A stretch of DNA of 64,000 nt. Origin: Roseitranquillus sp963776845 (GTDB lineage: Bacteria; Pseudomonadota; Alphaproteobacteria; Rhodobacterales; Rhodobacteraceae). The position numbers and the translations under genes are program-made. Shown here one piece after another: positions 26,517-35,494 of the stretch (positions are counted from its first letter, which is position 1; each line of letters opens with the position of its first letter). Where the stretch lies: contig CAVZOJ010000008.1 of the NCBI GenBank assembly GCA_963776845.1, forward strand, positions 62,001-126,000, given 5' to 3'. The notes beneath the pieces were generated by a model. The model worked only from the letters and a program-made list of their open reading frames with translations, was not told the DNA's origin and made no database searches.

Positions 26517-27544
26517 GCCGCAAGAACAAGTTCGGGATCGATCCTGTCATCACCAGCGAGATGCGCCGCGCGCGCGAACGCGGCCCGATGGGCGTCGCGG
26601 CGCGCGAGGCGGCCGAGAGCCTGAGCGAGGCCACCGAGGCCAAGCTGGAGCAGCGCCGCCAGAACGCCGAAGACGCCCGCGAGTACCGGGCGGCGCGCGA
26701 GGCGGGCAGGGTTCTCGTCAGCATTCCTGTCGACCGAGTCCGCACCGACGCGCTGCCGCGCGACCGCATGGACCTCGAGGCGGCGGCGGTGTCGGACGAG
26801 ATGGAGGAGCTCAAGGCCTCGATCCGGGCGCGCGGCCAGAAGGAGCCGATCGAGGTCTGGAACGATGGCGAGACCTACCAGCTCAAGAAGGGCTGGCGCC
26901 GGCTGACGGCCCTGACGCAGCTTCTGGCCGAGACCGGGGACGAGGGCTTCTCGCACGTCATGGCGCGGGTCGCCGGCGCCGAGGGCCGGATCGACCGCTA
27001 CGTGGACATGGTCGAGGAGAACGTGATCCGCGAGGATCTGACCTTCGCCGAGATGGCGCAGGTGGCGCTGCAGGCGGGCGCGGACCCCGACGTCGAGGGC
27101 GATGCCGAGGCGATGACCGGCCGGCTCTACGCGTCGCTGCACAAGATGAAGCGCAGCTACATCCGCAGCTTCGTGGCGCTGCTGCAGGAGTTCGGCGACG
27201 TGCTGCCGGCGCCGCGGGCGATCGGTCGGGACCTCGGCGTCGAGGTGGCGCGGATGCTGAAGACGGGGCAGGGCGATCGCGACGCCGCGCGGGCCGCGCT
27301 GGCGGCGGCGGAAACGGCTGAGGATCAGCATGCGGCGCTGACGGCGTTCCTCGGCTCGGCGACGCAGGCAAGGCCCAAGCGCAAGGCGGCGCCGAACCGC
27401 AAGTTCGAGTTCCATGTGGGCGACGTGAAGGTCACGGCGCGCCAGCGCGAGTGCCGGATCGTCAGCCGCGTGGACTTCACCGAGGTGCCGCGGGACCGCC
27501 TGGAGCGCGCCGTGAAGGCCTTCAAGGATGCGCTGGACGGCTAG
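26513..27544 (+). CDS. parB: ParB-family centromere-binding protein
   Basis: 343-aa partition protein, start chosen at the ATG overlapping the parA stop (MSRKNKFGIDPVITSEM). It has the ParB/Srx-like N-terminal domain: IRARGQKEPIEVW and LKKGWRRLTALTQL, which align with the CTP-binding GEKR-type region, then DMVEENVIREDLTFAEMAQV. A central helical HTH region follows (MKRSYIRSFVALLQEFGDVL), and a C-terminal part with KFEFHVGDVKVTARQ for dimerisation. The likely target is the set of three palindromic boxes starting one base after its stop codon. Confidence 0.9.
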   Translation: MSRKNKFGIDPVITSEMRRARERGPMGVAAREAAESLSEATEAKLEQRRQNAEDAREYRAAREAGRVLVSIPVDRVRTDALPRDRMDLEAAAVSDEMEELKASIRARGQKEPIEVWNDGETYQLKKGWRRLTALTQLLAETGDEGFSHVMARVAGAEGRIDRYVDMVEENVIREDLTFAEMAQVALQAGADPDVEGDAEAMTGRLYASLHKMKRSYIRSFVALLQEFGDVLPAPRAIGRDLGVEVARMLKTGQGDRDAARAALAAAETAEDQHAALTAFLGSATQARPKRKAAPNRKFEFHVGDVKVTARQRECRIVSRVDFTEVPRDRLERAVKAFKDALDG

Positions 27545-27628
27545 GTAATCGGTCGGTTACGCCCCCGCCGCCGGTGGGTAATCGGCCGGTTACCTCCCTT
27601 CCCGCGGGAGGGGTAATCGGCCGGTTAC
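27545..27628. promoter_or_regulatory. parS: Three 16-bp near-palindromes: parS-like centromere
   Basis: Copies GTAATCGGTCGGTTAC at 27545-27560, GTAATCGGCCGGTTAC at 27578-27593 and again at 27613-27628. The second and third are identical and palindromic but for one base pair; the first differs by one base. Starts are 33 and 35 bp apart, about three helical turns, so the boxes face the same side of the helix. Their place directly after parB suggests ParB binding sites. The sequence differs from the chromosomal parS (TGTTTCACGTGAAACA). Confidence 0.75.
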
Positions 27629-27834
27629 CGCCACCTAAGTATCTGATAAAGTACCGTGTTTCTGACGTCTTGATCCGCATAGGCGACGCTCGATCATGCT
27701 CTCGGATCGGTTTTCGCGGACATCTCCAGCTCCAGCGACATGCGCGGCCTCGCCCGAAGGTTGTTGTGCGAGGGTGGACACGAGCACCGGACTCTGTTCT
27801 CTCTTCGTTCGGTAGGGTCGAAGGCTGGGATCGC
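27629..27834. other. Intergenic region before the helicase gene
   Basis: About 200 bp, with an A/T-richer start (aagtatctgataaagtaccg at 27638-27657) directly after the third parS-like box. It may hold the promoter of the helicase gene. No gene seen. Confidence 0.4.
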
Positions 27835-29874
27835 ATGGACGCGGCGTACCTCGACGGGCTGAACGACGACCAGCGGGCGGCGGCGGTGCACGGTGCCGGA
27901 ACCGCAGGTTTGCCGCCGCCGCTGCTCGTCATCGCGGGGGCGGGATCGGGCAAGACCAGCACGATCGCGCACCGGGTCGCGCACCTGCTGGTCAACGGAG
28001 CCGACCCGCGGCGCATCCTGCTCATGACCTTTTCTCGGCGGGCCGCGACGGAGCTGACGCGCCGGGTCGAACGGATCACCCACCATGCGGCCGGCCCCGG
28101 CTACGCCGCCGAGGCGCTGGCATGGGCGGGCACGTTCCACGCCATCGGCGCCCGGATGCTGCGCGAGCATGCACCGGCCATCAACCTCGCGCCCGACTTC
28201 AGCATCCACGACCGAGAGGACAGCGCGGACCTCATGGCGCTCTGCCGCCACGAGTTGGGGCTGTCGCGGACCGAGAGCAGGTTTCCGGCGAAAGGCACGT
28301 GCCTCGCCATTTATTCGCGCGTCGTCAACGCGGAGGAGCCGCTGGCCGAGGTCCTCGCCCGGCACTTCCCGTGGTGCGCGGGGTGGGAGGCGGAGCTGAG
28401 GCGTCTCTTCGGCGCCTACGTCGTGGCCAAGCAGGCGCAGAGCGTGCTGGACTACGACGACCTGCTGCTAGCCTGGGCGCAGGTGATGGAGGATCCTGGC
28501 TTTGCCGCGCATGTCGGGGGCACCTGGGACCACGTGCTGGTCGACGAGTACCAGGACACCAACCGGCTGCAGGCGCGCATCCTGCTGGCGCTGAAGCCGG
28601 ACGGCTGGGGCCTGACGGTGGTCGGCGACGACGCGCAGTCGATCTATGCCTTCCGCGCGGCCTCGGTGCGCAACATCCTGGACTTTCCCGACGCGTTCGC
28701 GCCACGGGCGCAGGTCCTCACGCTCGAGCGCAACTACCGCTCGACGAAGCCGATCCTCGATGCCGCGAATGCAGTGATTGGACTGGCCGCCGAACGCTAC
28801 GCCAAGACTCTCTGGAGCGACCGCGCCTCGGCCGAGAAGCCGCGCCTCGTCACGGTCGCGGCCGAGGCCGACCAGGCGCGCTACGTGGTCGACCGCGTCC
28901 TGGAGGCGCGGGAGGAGGGGACGCGGCTCAAGGACCAGGCGGTGCTCTTCCGCACCTCGAGCCATTCCGGTCAGCTGGAGGTGGAGCTCACCCGCCGCAA
29001 CGTACCGTTCGTCAAGTTCGGCGGGCTGAAGTTCCTCGACTCGGCGCACGTCAAGGACCTGCTCGCGCTGATGCGCCTTGCGCAGAACCCGCGCGACCGG
29101 GTGGCGGGGTTCCGGGTGCTGCAGCTCATTCCCGGGGTCGGGCCGGTGTCGGCGGGGCGGGTGCTGGATGCGCTCGACCTCGCACCCGATCCGCTGGCGG
29201 CGCTGTCGGCGGTGGAGCCGCCGCCGAGGGCTGCGGCCGACTGGCCGGGGCTGGTCGCGGTGCTGACGTCACGCTCCGGCTGGCCGGGCGCGATGGGGCA
29301 CGCCCGCGCCTGGTACGAGCCGCATCTGGAGCGCCTGCACGAGGATGCCGAGACCCGGCGCGGCGACCTCCTTCATCTGGAGCAGATCGCGGCGGGTTAT
29401 CCGAGCCGCGAGCGATTCCTGACCGAACTCACGCTCGACCCGCCCGACGCGACGAGCGGGCAGGCGGGCGTGCCGCTCAAGGACGACGACTACCTGATCC
29501 TGTCGACCATCCACTCGGCAAAGGGTCAGGAATGGCGCAAGGTCCACGTCCTTAACTGCGTCGACGGATGCATCCCGTCCGACCTCGGCACCGGGACCCG
29601 CGACGAGATCGAGGAGGAGCGGCGGCTGCTCTACGTCGCGATGACCCGCGCCAAGGACAGCCTGACGCTGGGGGTGCCGCTGCGCTTCTACGTCACCCAG
29701 CAGCGGCGCAACGGCGACCGCCATCTCTACGCCACGCGCACCCGCTTCATCCCCAGGGAAATCCTGGAGCACTTCGAGCAGGTGCACTGGGCTCCGGCGG
29801 TGCCGCAGGCGGCTCCCGCGCCTGCGCCGCGCAGCGTCGATGTCTCCGCGAGGCTGCGGGCGATGTGGGACTGA
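27835..29874 (+). CDS. UvrD/Rep-family superfamily 1 helicase
   Basis: 679-aa SF1A 3'-5' DNA helicase. Motif I is VIAGAGSGKTSTIAHRVAHL, motif Ia LLMTFSRRAATEL, motif II VLVDEYQDTN, motif III GDDAQSIYAFR, motif IV ERNYRST, motif V STIHSAKGQEW and motif VI YVAMTRAKD. All key residues are present. The start MDAAYLDGLNDDQRAA places the Q motif at the usual position. At 679 aa it is of Rep/PcrA length. Next to parAB it may serve plasmid replication or conjugal DNA processing; that is inference. Confidence 0.92.
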   Translation: MDAAYLDGLNDDQRAAAVHGAGTAGLPPPLLVIAGAGSGKTSTIAHRVAHLLVNGADPRRILLMTFSRRAATELTRRVERITHHAAGPGYAAEALAWAGTFHAIGARMLREHAPAINLAPDFSIHDREDSADLMALCRHELGLSRTESRFPAKGTCLAIYSRVVNAEEPLAEVLARHFPWCAGWEAELRRLFGAYVVAKQAQSVLDYDDLLLAWAQVMEDPGFAAHVGGTWDHVLVDEYQDTNRLQARILLALKPDGWGLTVVGDDAQSIYAFRAASVRNILDFPDAFAPRAQVLTLERNYRSTKPILDAANAVIGLAAERYAKTLWSDRASAEKPRLVTVAAEADQARYVVDRVLEAREEGTRLKDQAVLFRTSSHSGQLEVELTRRNVPFVKFGGLKFLDSAHVKDLLALMRLAQNPRDRVAGFRVLQLIPGVGPVSAGRVLDALDLAPDPLAALSAVEPPPRAAADWPGLVAVLTSRSGWPGAMGHARAWYEPHLERLHEDAETRRGDLLHLEQIAAGYPSRERFLTELTLDPPDATSGQAGVPLKDDDYLILSTIHSAKGQEWRKVHVLNCVDGCIPSDLGTGTRDEIEEERRLLYVAMTRAKDSLTLGVPLRFYVTQQRRNGDRHLYATRTRFIPREILEHFEQVHWAPAVPQAAPAPAPRSVDVSARLRAMWD

Positions 29875-29971
29875 GAGGCGGCATGCGGCGGGTATCGGCG
29901 CAGCGAGAGAGGTCGAGGAACGTCCGATGATACCGCCCGTTGACCGCGGTCAACAGGACGGATCAGTCATC

Positions 29972-30682
29972 ATGAGTTTCAAGCGCATACTCGGAACGAT
30001 GCTCGCCTCCCGCGTGGCCGGTCGCGGCCGGAGGCGCGGCAGTCTCGGAACTGCCAGCATGCTCGGCCTCGGTCGCCGGCGACGCGGGATCGGCGGCAAG
30101 ATGGGCGTGGTCGCCCTCGGCTACATGGCCTACCGCGCCTATCAGGACCACCAGGCCCGCACCGCTGCGAGCGGGGGCGGAACATCCTCCGGCGGCGCCC
30201 GCAGCGGCATTGGCGGGATGATTCAGGACGTGGCCGACAAGCTTTCGACCGTGGGAGGGGCGAGCCAGGCGCCGCACCAGGCGCAGGCCGCGGCTGCGCC
30301 CGAGCATCAGGAGGAGGAGCGTGCGGCGGAGCAGTTCAGCGACGACACCGCGCTGCTCCTGATCCGGGCGATGATCACGGCCGCCTATTCCGACGGTGCG
30401 CTGTCGGAGGACGAGCGCGCGCGGATCATGCAGGAGATCGAGGACGCCGATGCCGACGCCGAGGACCGGCGGACGATGGAGCGCGAGATCGCGAACCCCA
30501 AGCCGCTCGACGAGCTGCTGGCTCAGGTGCATGACGAGGAGACGGCGCAGGAATTCTACCTGGCCTCGCGCGCGGCCGTCGACGGCGAGACCGAGCAGAA
30601 CCGGACCTACCTGCGCACCCTTCGCGAGCATCTGAACCTGTCCGAGGAGGACGCGGCCGAGGTCGAGGAACTTGCGTCCTGA
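29972..30682 (+). CDS. DUF533 (YebE/TerB-like) protein
   Basis: 236 aa. The N-terminal 30 residues are strongly basic, followed by a short hydrophobic stretch (MGVVALGYMAYRAYQDH) that may be a membrane segment, then a Gly/Ser/Ala-rich linker. The C-terminal ~120 residues form a TerB-like helical domain (LLIRAMITAAYSDGALSEDE, then EFYLASRAAVDGETEQN). This is the architecture of YebE in enterobacteria. Function unknown; inner-membrane association is likely. It lies 97 bp downstream of the helicase gene in the same direction. Confidence 0.82.
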   Translation: MSFKRILGTMLASRVAGRGRRRGSLGTASMLGLGRRRRGIGGKMGVVALGYMAYRAYQDHQARTAASGGGTSSGGARSGIGGMIQDVADKLSTVGGASQAPHQAQAAAAPEHQEEERAAEQFSDDTALLLIRAMITAAYSDGALSEDERARIMQEIEDADADAEDRRTMEREIANPKPLDELLAQVHDEETAQEFYLASRAAVDGETEQNRTYLRTLREHLNLSEEDAAEVEELAS

Positions 30683-30920
30683 CGCGCTGCCGTCGCAGCG
30701 CCGGGCTGTGCGTTGGGGTTTCCGAGGAGCTCGCAGCCGTCGCCGCCGGCCCCGATTGAAGAGGGCGCAGAGTGCCGCGGCCGGAGAGGGCGGCAGTGCC
30801 GATCGAAGGGCAGGCGGTGGGAGTCCAGCCGCATCGCTGCACCTTTGCCGTCCGTCCTGCAGATTGCAGTCCGTCAGAACGTGGCATATACAAGTGGCAT
30901 ACGCCAGGAGGGCCGCGCCC
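30683..30920. other. Intergenic region before vapBC
   Basis: About 240 bp with no gene. The stretch gaacgtggcatatacaagtg at 30879-30898 is a short A/T-rich direct-repeat-like region (gtggcatata, then gtggcatacg) that could be the promoter and operator for the toxin-antitoxin operon. Confidence 0.45.
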
Positions 30921-31163
30921 ATGACCAACTCCGACTCCAGGGAAGTCCGGCTCTTCCGGAACAATAGAAATCAGGCCGTCCGCATCCCTGTCGAGTTCGA
31001 GCTTCCTGGCGATCGGGCGCTCATCCATCGCGAAGGCGATCGCCTGGTCATCGAGCCGGTCCGCAAGGCCGGGCTTCTGGGCCTTCTCGCGAGCTGGGGC
31101 CCGATCGAGGAGACGCTACCGGAGATCGAGGATCCGGAAGTTCAGCCGGAAGACGTTGTTTGA
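30921..31163 (+). CDS. vapB: VapB-type antitoxin (AbrB/SpoVT fold)
   Basis: 80 aa. The N-terminal swapped-hairpin DNA-binding domain is visible: EVRLFRNNRNQAVRIPVEFE and RDGDRLVIEPV-like sequence (REGDRLVIEPVRKAG). The C-terminal ~25 residues (acidic, LPEIEDPEVQPEDVV) would wrap around and inhibit the PIN toxin encoded next. The VapB-VapC complex normally represses its own promoter. The stop codon overlaps the toxin start. Confidence 0.9.
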   Translation: MTNSDSREVRLFRNNRNQAVRIPVEFELPGDRALIHREGDRLVIEPVRKAGLLGLLASWGPIEETLPEIEDPEVQPEDVV

Positions 31164-31567
31164 CGTCCTACCTTCTCGACACAAACATCCTCAGCGACCT
31201 CGTCCGGAACCCATCCGGGCAGGTCATGCGTCGCATCGAGGCGGTTGGCGAGGACGCGGTCTTCACCAGCATCATCGTCGCCGCCGAGCTCCGCTACGGC
31301 GCCGCGAAGAAAGGCTCACCAGCGCTGACGGACCGGATCGACGCGCTGCTGTCAGAGCTCCGCGTCCTTGCCCTCGATGCGCCGACCGACCGGCGCTACG
31401 GCAGCGTCAGGGCAGGTCTCGAAGCGAAGGGGCTGACCATCGGCCACAATGATCTCCTGATCGCGGCACACGGCCTGGCTCTCGGCGCGACGGTCGTCAC
31501 GGCCAACGTCAGGGAATTCCAGCGGGTCGATGGCCTTGCGGTGGAGAACTGGCTCAGCGACGCGTAG
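31160..31567 (+). CDS. vapC: VapC-type PIN-domain toxin
   Basis: 135-aa PIN-domain ribonuclease. The first conserved Asp is in SYLLDTNILSDLVRNP, the Glu in IIVAAELRYGAAKKG, and later acidic residues in IGHNDLLIAAHGLALG and TANVREFQRVDGL. The start is a TTG overlapping the antitoxin stop by four bases (TTGA), which couples translation. It acts in the cytosol by cleaving RNA (usually tRNA for this subfamily). As a plasmid addiction module beside parAB it would help plasmid maintenance. Confidence 0.9.
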   Translation: MTSYLLDTNILSDLVRNPSGQVMRRIEAVGEDAVFTSIIVAAELRYGAAKKGSPALTDRIDALLSELRVLALDAPTDRRYGSVRAGLEAKGLTIGHNDLLIAAHGLALGATVVTANVREFQRVDGLAVENWLSDA

Positions 31568-31743
31568 CGGTCGTCGAGAGCCGCTGGTTGAGGAGAGTGC
31601 GTGGCGCGTCCAGGCGTCGCTGCCTCCGATTTCGTCGCGCCCGGGCGCGGGTGCGCCGGACAGGGACGATGTTCTTGCGGCCGCGCCGCGCTGTCGCACA
31701 TGCTCGGGGTGAGACGTTCCCCTGAGCGAGGTGCCGGCGCGCG

Positions 31744-32526
31744 ATGCCGCTTCTGGAGCTTCACGACATCTCCAAGACCTTCGGCGCCATCGAGGCGCTG
31801 GCCGGGGCCAGCCTGAGCGTCGAGGCGGGCGAGGTCGTGGCGCTCCTCGGCGACAACGGCGCCGGCAAGTCGACGCTGGTCAAGATCATCTCGGGAGAGC
31901 AGACGCCGACCCGCGGCCGCATCGTCTTCGACGGCGAGGAGCGGCGCTTCGCCTCGCCGGCCGAGGCCAAGGCGGCGGGGATCGAGACGGTCTACCAGGA
32001 CCTCTCGCTCTGCACGAACCTCGACGTCGTCGCGAACTTCTTCATGGGCCGCGAACTGACCCGCCGCGTGCTCGGCATCCCGATCATCCGCCGCGCCGAG
32101 ATGGAGGTTGAGACCCGCCGGGCGCTCGAGGCCGGCGGCACCCGCATCCCGTCGCTCACGACCGCGGTCGAGCATCTCTCGGGCGGTCAGCGGCAGGCGA
32201 TCGAACTCAACCGCTTCGTCCACTGGGGCGGCAAGCTCGTGATGCTCGACGAACCCTTCGCGGCGCTCGGGGTGGAGCAGACGCGGCGCGGGCTCGAGAC
32301 CGTCGACCGGGTGCGCCAGCGCGGCATCGGCGTGATCCTGATCACCCACGTCATGGCGCAGGCCTTTGCCGTAGCGGACCGTATCGTGGTGATGCGCCAC
32401 GGCCGGGTCGAGGGCGACTTCCGGGTCGAGGACACCAGCCCCGATGAGGTCGTCGCCTGCATCACCGGCGACATCGTCCGCGTCGGCGGCGGAGATTTTG
32501 CAAGAGAGAGGGAAGCGAGGACATGA
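31744..32526 (+). CDS. Sugar-type ABC transporter ATPase
   Basis: 260-aa nucleotide-binding subunit of a carbohydrate uptake transporter, CUT2 (ribose/fructose FrcA) type, single NBD. Walker A LLGDNGAGKSTLVKII, Q-loop VYQDLSLC, signature HLSGGQRQAIE and Walker B KLVMLDEPFAALG are present. CUT2 ATPases with one NBD are known in alphaproteobacteria. It overlaps the binding-protein gene by 4 bp and begins a four-gene operon (ATPase, binding protein, permease, SDR). Confidence 0.9.
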   Translation: MPLLELHDISKTFGAIEALAGASLSVEAGEVVALLGDNGAGKSTLVKIISGEQTPTRGRIVFDGEERRFASPAEAKAAGIETVYQDLSLCTNLDVVANFFMGRELTRRVLGIPIIRRAEMEVETRRALEAGGTRIPSLTTAVEHLSGGQRQAIELNRFVHWGGKLVMLDEPFAALGVEQTRRGLETVDRVRQRGIGVILITHVMAQAFAVADRIVVMRHGRVEGDFRVEDTSPDEVVACITGDIVRVGGGDFAREREART

Positions 32527-33572
32527 CGGCATTCAGCAGGCGTGTGGTTCTGACCATCGCGGCGGCGGGTCTCGCCGCCGGCGTGGCAGGCGGCGCGGCG
32601 GCGCAGGAGAAGGGGACGGTCTACTACCTCGTCCCGACGCTGCTCGACGAGTTCCAGACCGGCTCGGTCGACGCCATCACCAAGTTCATGGGCGACGTCG
32701 GCTACTCCGTCACCTCGCTCGACGCGCAGAACCGCTCGGACCTGCAGCTCAACCAGATCGATGACGTGGTCAATCTCGACCCCGCGGCGGTGGTGCTGGC
32801 GGCGGTCGACTTCGACGCGATCACGCCGGGCATCGAGAGGCTGCGCGAGGCAGGGATCCCGGTGATGATCTTCGACCGCCAGATCACCTCGTCGCCGTCG
32901 GACCTGACCTCGGTCGCAGGCACGATCGAGATCGGCCACATCGCGGCGGAGGAGGCGGTGCGCCTGCTGACCGAGAAGAACGGCGCGGCCGAGGGCAAGG
33001 TGCTGCAGATCCTCGGCGACCCGGGCGACCCCTACACCCTCGAGATCCAGCAGGGCTTCGAGGAGATCATGGCCGAGCATCCCGACATCGAGCTCATCAC
33101 CCAGGCGGCGCTGCAGTGGGAGGCGTCGAACGCGGGCTCCATCGCCCAGGACCGGATGCTGACCGACCCGGACATCGACCTGATCTTCAACCACGCAGCG
33201 CACCTCTCTGTCGCCGTCGCGGCGGTGCTCGAGGCGCAGGGCAAGGAGCCGGGCGAGATCATGATGATGTCGTCGAACGGCGCGCCGGTGGGCCTCGACC
33301 TGATCCGCGAGGGCTGGCTGCAGGTCGAGGTCGAGCAGCCGATGTACGCCCAGGCCGCGGCGCTCGCCATGTTCGCCGACAAGATCATCGCCGGCGAGGA
33401 GCTGGAGCCGGGGACCTACACCATCACCGGCCTCGACTCCGAGCTGACGGTCGAGGATTGGGGTCCGAACATCAAGATCCCCGGCGCCGCGATCACGCCC
33501 GAGAACGTCGACGACCTGCGGTTCTGGGGCAACCTGCAGCCGCCGACCGAGCCGGTGGAGCCGGTGGAGTGA
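32523..33572 (+). CDS. Periplasmic sugar-type substrate-binding protein
   Basis: 349 aa. N-terminal signal peptide (two Arg, then VVLTIAAAGLAAGVAGGAAA with an Ala-X-Ala site before QEKG). The mature protein has the ribose-binding-protein fold (Peripla_BP_4): YYLVPTLLDEFQTGSVDAIT, then PGIERLREAGIPVMIFDRQI for the domain hinge. It brings the ligand to the permease at 33586. The ligand cannot be read; CUT2 binding proteins also take autoinducer-2, polyols and other small molecules. Confidence 0.88.
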   Translation: MTAFSRRVVLTIAAAGLAAGVAGGAAAQEKGTVYYLVPTLLDEFQTGSVDAITKFMGDVGYSVTSLDAQNRSDLQLNQIDDVVNLDPAAVVLAAVDFDAITPGIERLREAGIPVMIFDRQITSSPSDLTSVAGTIEIGHIAAEEAVRLLTEKNGAAEGKVLQILGDPGDPYTLEIQQGFEEIMAEHPDIELITQAALQWEASNAGSIAQDRMLTDPDIDLIFNHAAHLSVAVAAVLEAQGKEPGEIMMMSSNGAPVGLDLIREGWLQVEVEQPMYAQAAALAMFADKIIAGEELEPGTYTITGLDSELTVEDWGPNIKIPGAAITPENVDDLRFWGNLQPPTEPVEPVE

Positions 33573-33585
33573 GGCCAGCCATCGC

Positions 33586-34623
33586 ATGAGCGCGGATGCC
33601 GAAGCGGGGCGGGCGGCGTTGCCGCCGCCCCTCCGCCGCTACAAGCGCGCGCTGACCTTCCTGCTGGACAACCTCGTCTGGCTGATCCTGCTGATCGCGC
33701 TCGGCTGCTTTGCCGCGTTCATCCCGAGGTTCTTCCAGATCGGGATCTTCCTCAACATCCTCGAGCAGTCGACCTTCGTCGGCATCATCGCCGTCGGGCT
33801 GTCGCTGACGCTGATCTCGGGGCACATGGACCTGTCGGTGGAATCGGTGATGGCGCTGGCCGCGATGCTGGTGGCGCTGACCTTCGGCACCGGCGGGGCC
33901 GGGGGCGGTCTGGCGCTGACGCCGGAATGGCTGGCGGTGCCGGTGTCGCTGGCGATGGCGCTGGGGGCCGGGGCGATGATCGGGGCGCTGAACGGCCTGC
34001 TGGTCGTCCGGCTCGAGATCAACGCCTTCATCGTCACGCTCGCCTCGTACATCTGGGGCCGCGGCCTCGTCGTGGCGCTGTCCGGCGGTCGGTCGGTCTA
34101 CGGGCTGCCCGATCCGCTGCGGGTGCCGGCGATCGAGCGGATCGCGGGCGTCCCGCTGCTCGCCTGGGGGCTGATCGCCGTCTACGCGGTGATGGCGTTC
34201 ATGCTCGCCAAGACGCCGTTCGGCCGGCACCTCTACATGATCGGCGGCAACGCGGTGGCGAGCCGCCGGGCCGGCATCGCGGTCGGGCGCAATGTGATCC
34301 TGGCCTTCGTGCTCTCCGGCCTTCTCGCGGGCCTCGCCGGCTGGCTGCTTGCGTCGCGGACGGCGGGGGCGACGGCGAACCTCGGCATCGGCATGCTGTT
34401 CCAGGCCTTCGCCGCGGTGGTGATCGGCGGCGTCTCGCTGCGCGGCGGCTACGGGCGGCTCTCGGGTGTGTTCGCGGGCGTGCTGCTCTTGTCGTCGATC
34501 CAGACGGCGATCAACGTCATGGGCATGCCGCCGCACTACACGATGATGATCCAGGGCCTGCTGGTGCTGGCGGCGGTGCTGCTCGATACCGCCAAGAACG
34601 GCTTGCGGCGGAGGTACCTGTGA
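33586..34623 (+). CDS. Sugar-type ABC transporter permease
   Basis: 345-aa inner-membrane permease of the RbsC/FrcC type with 8-10 hydrophobic helices. Typical motifs: AVGLSLTLISGHMDLSVESV (the GGIDLS-like motif), LNGLLVVRLEINAFIVTLAS and FAAVVIGGVSLRGGYGRLSG. It partners with the ATPase and binding protein just upstream. The stop overlaps the GTG start of the SDR gene. Confidence 0.9.
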   Translation: MSADAEAGRAALPPPLRRYKRALTFLLDNLVWLILLIALGCFAAFIPRFFQIGIFLNILEQSTFVGIIAVGLSLTLISGHMDLSVESVMALAAMLVALTFGTGGAGGGLALTPEWLAVPVSLAMALGAGAMIGALNGLLVVRLEINAFIVTLASYIWGRGLVVALSGGRSVYGLPDPLRVPAIERIAGVPLLAWGLIAVYAVMAFMLAKTPFGRHLYMIGGNAVASRRAGIAVGRNVILAFVLSGLLAGLAGWLLASRTAGATANLGIGMLFQAFAAVVIGGVSLRGGYGRLSGVFAGVLLLSSIQTAINVMGMPPHYTMMIQGLLVLAAVLLDTAKNGLRRRYL

Positions 34624-35387
34624 CCGGACGGCTCGAAGGAAAATCGGCGCTGGTGATCGGCGCCGCACGCGGCATCGGCGCCGCAATCGCCGAGCGCTTC
34701 GCGGAGGAGGGCGCGCGCGTCACCATCGCCGACACGCTGGAGGAGGGGCGGCAAACGGCGGACCGCCTCGGCGGCACCTTCGTCGCGGCGGACGTCTCGC
34801 GCCCCGAAGGGGCGGAGGCGGCGGTGGCGGCGGCGGTCGAGGCGTACGGGCGGCTTGACGTGCTGGTGCAGAACGCCGGCATCTACCCCTGGACGCTGAT
34901 CGAGAACACCAGCGCCGAGGAATGGGACCAGGTGCTGGGCGTCAACCTGCGCGGCACCTTCCTCGCCGCCAAGGCGGCGCTGCCGCACATGCGGGCGGCG
35001 GGCGGCGGGCGGATGATCTTCACCTCGTCGATCACCGGGCCGCGCGTCACCAGCCCCGGCCACGGCCACTACTCGGCGACCAAGGCCGGGATAAACGGCT
35101 TCATCCGTGCCGCGGCGATCGAGTTCGCGAACTACGGCATCACAGTGAACGGGGTGGAGCCCGGCAACATCCTGACCGAGGGCATGAAGGCGCACCGCAG
35201 CCAGGCCTTCATCGACGGCATGGCGGCCGCGATCCCGCTCGGCCGCCTCGGCACCCCGCGCGAGCTCTCCGGAGCGTACCTGTTCCTCGCCTCGGACGAC
35301 GCGGCCTACGTCACCGGCACCACCATCGTCGTCGACGGCGGCCAGATCTTGCCCGAGGGCGGCGACTTCCGTATCGTGCCGGAGTGA
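34620..35387 (+). CDS. SDR-family dehydrogenase
   Basis: 255-aa classical short-chain dehydrogenase/reductase. It has the NAD(P)-binding GAARGIGAAIA, NAG in VQNAGIYPW, the catalytic Ser in FTSSITGP and YSATKAG with catalytic Tyr and Lys. ADTLEE after the second strand suggests an acidic residue and preference for NAD+. The GTG start overlaps the permease stop by GTGA, so it is translationally coupled to the sugar-type transporter. It likely oxidises the imported polyol or sugar; substrate unknown. Confidence 0.9.
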   Translation: MTGRLEGKSALVIGAARGIGAAIAERFAEEGARVTIADTLEEGRQTADRLGGTFVAADVSRPEGAEAAVAAAVEAYGRLDVLVQNAGIYPWTLIENTSAEEWDQVLGVNLRGTFLAAKAALPHMRAAGGGRMIFTSSITGPRVTSPGHGHYSATKAGINGFIRAAAIEFANYGITVNGVEPGNILTEGMKAHRSQAFIDGMAAAIPLGRLGTPRELSGAYLFLASDDAAYVTGTTIVVDGGQILPEGGDFRIVPE

Positions 35388-35403
35388 TCCGCCACCGCGA
35401 AAT

Positions 35404-35478
35404 CCTTGCCATGCGGTTAGCGCCACAAGGATTGTCGAACGATTCCAGCGTGATAGGCAAAGTGTCCATCGTGGACAC
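35404..35478 (-). repeat. Two-box interspersed repeat, copy 1
   Basis: Read on the minus strand it has the palindrome GTGTCCACGATGGACAC (7-bp arms), a 41-bp unconserved spacer, then GCTAACCGCATGGCAAGG. The same two boxes with 39-41 bp spacing recur at 38654-38728 and 53445-53520. This copy lies between the SDR gene and the convergent RidA gene, where no promoter is expected. Confidence 0.65.
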
Positions 35479-35494
35479 CACGCGCCTCCTGCGG

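Noticed and set aside
27545..27628. Short regular repeats after parB as a CRISPR array
   Set aside because: Only three 16-bp units with dyad symmetry and 17-19 bp gaps, no cas genes; centromere sites fit better.
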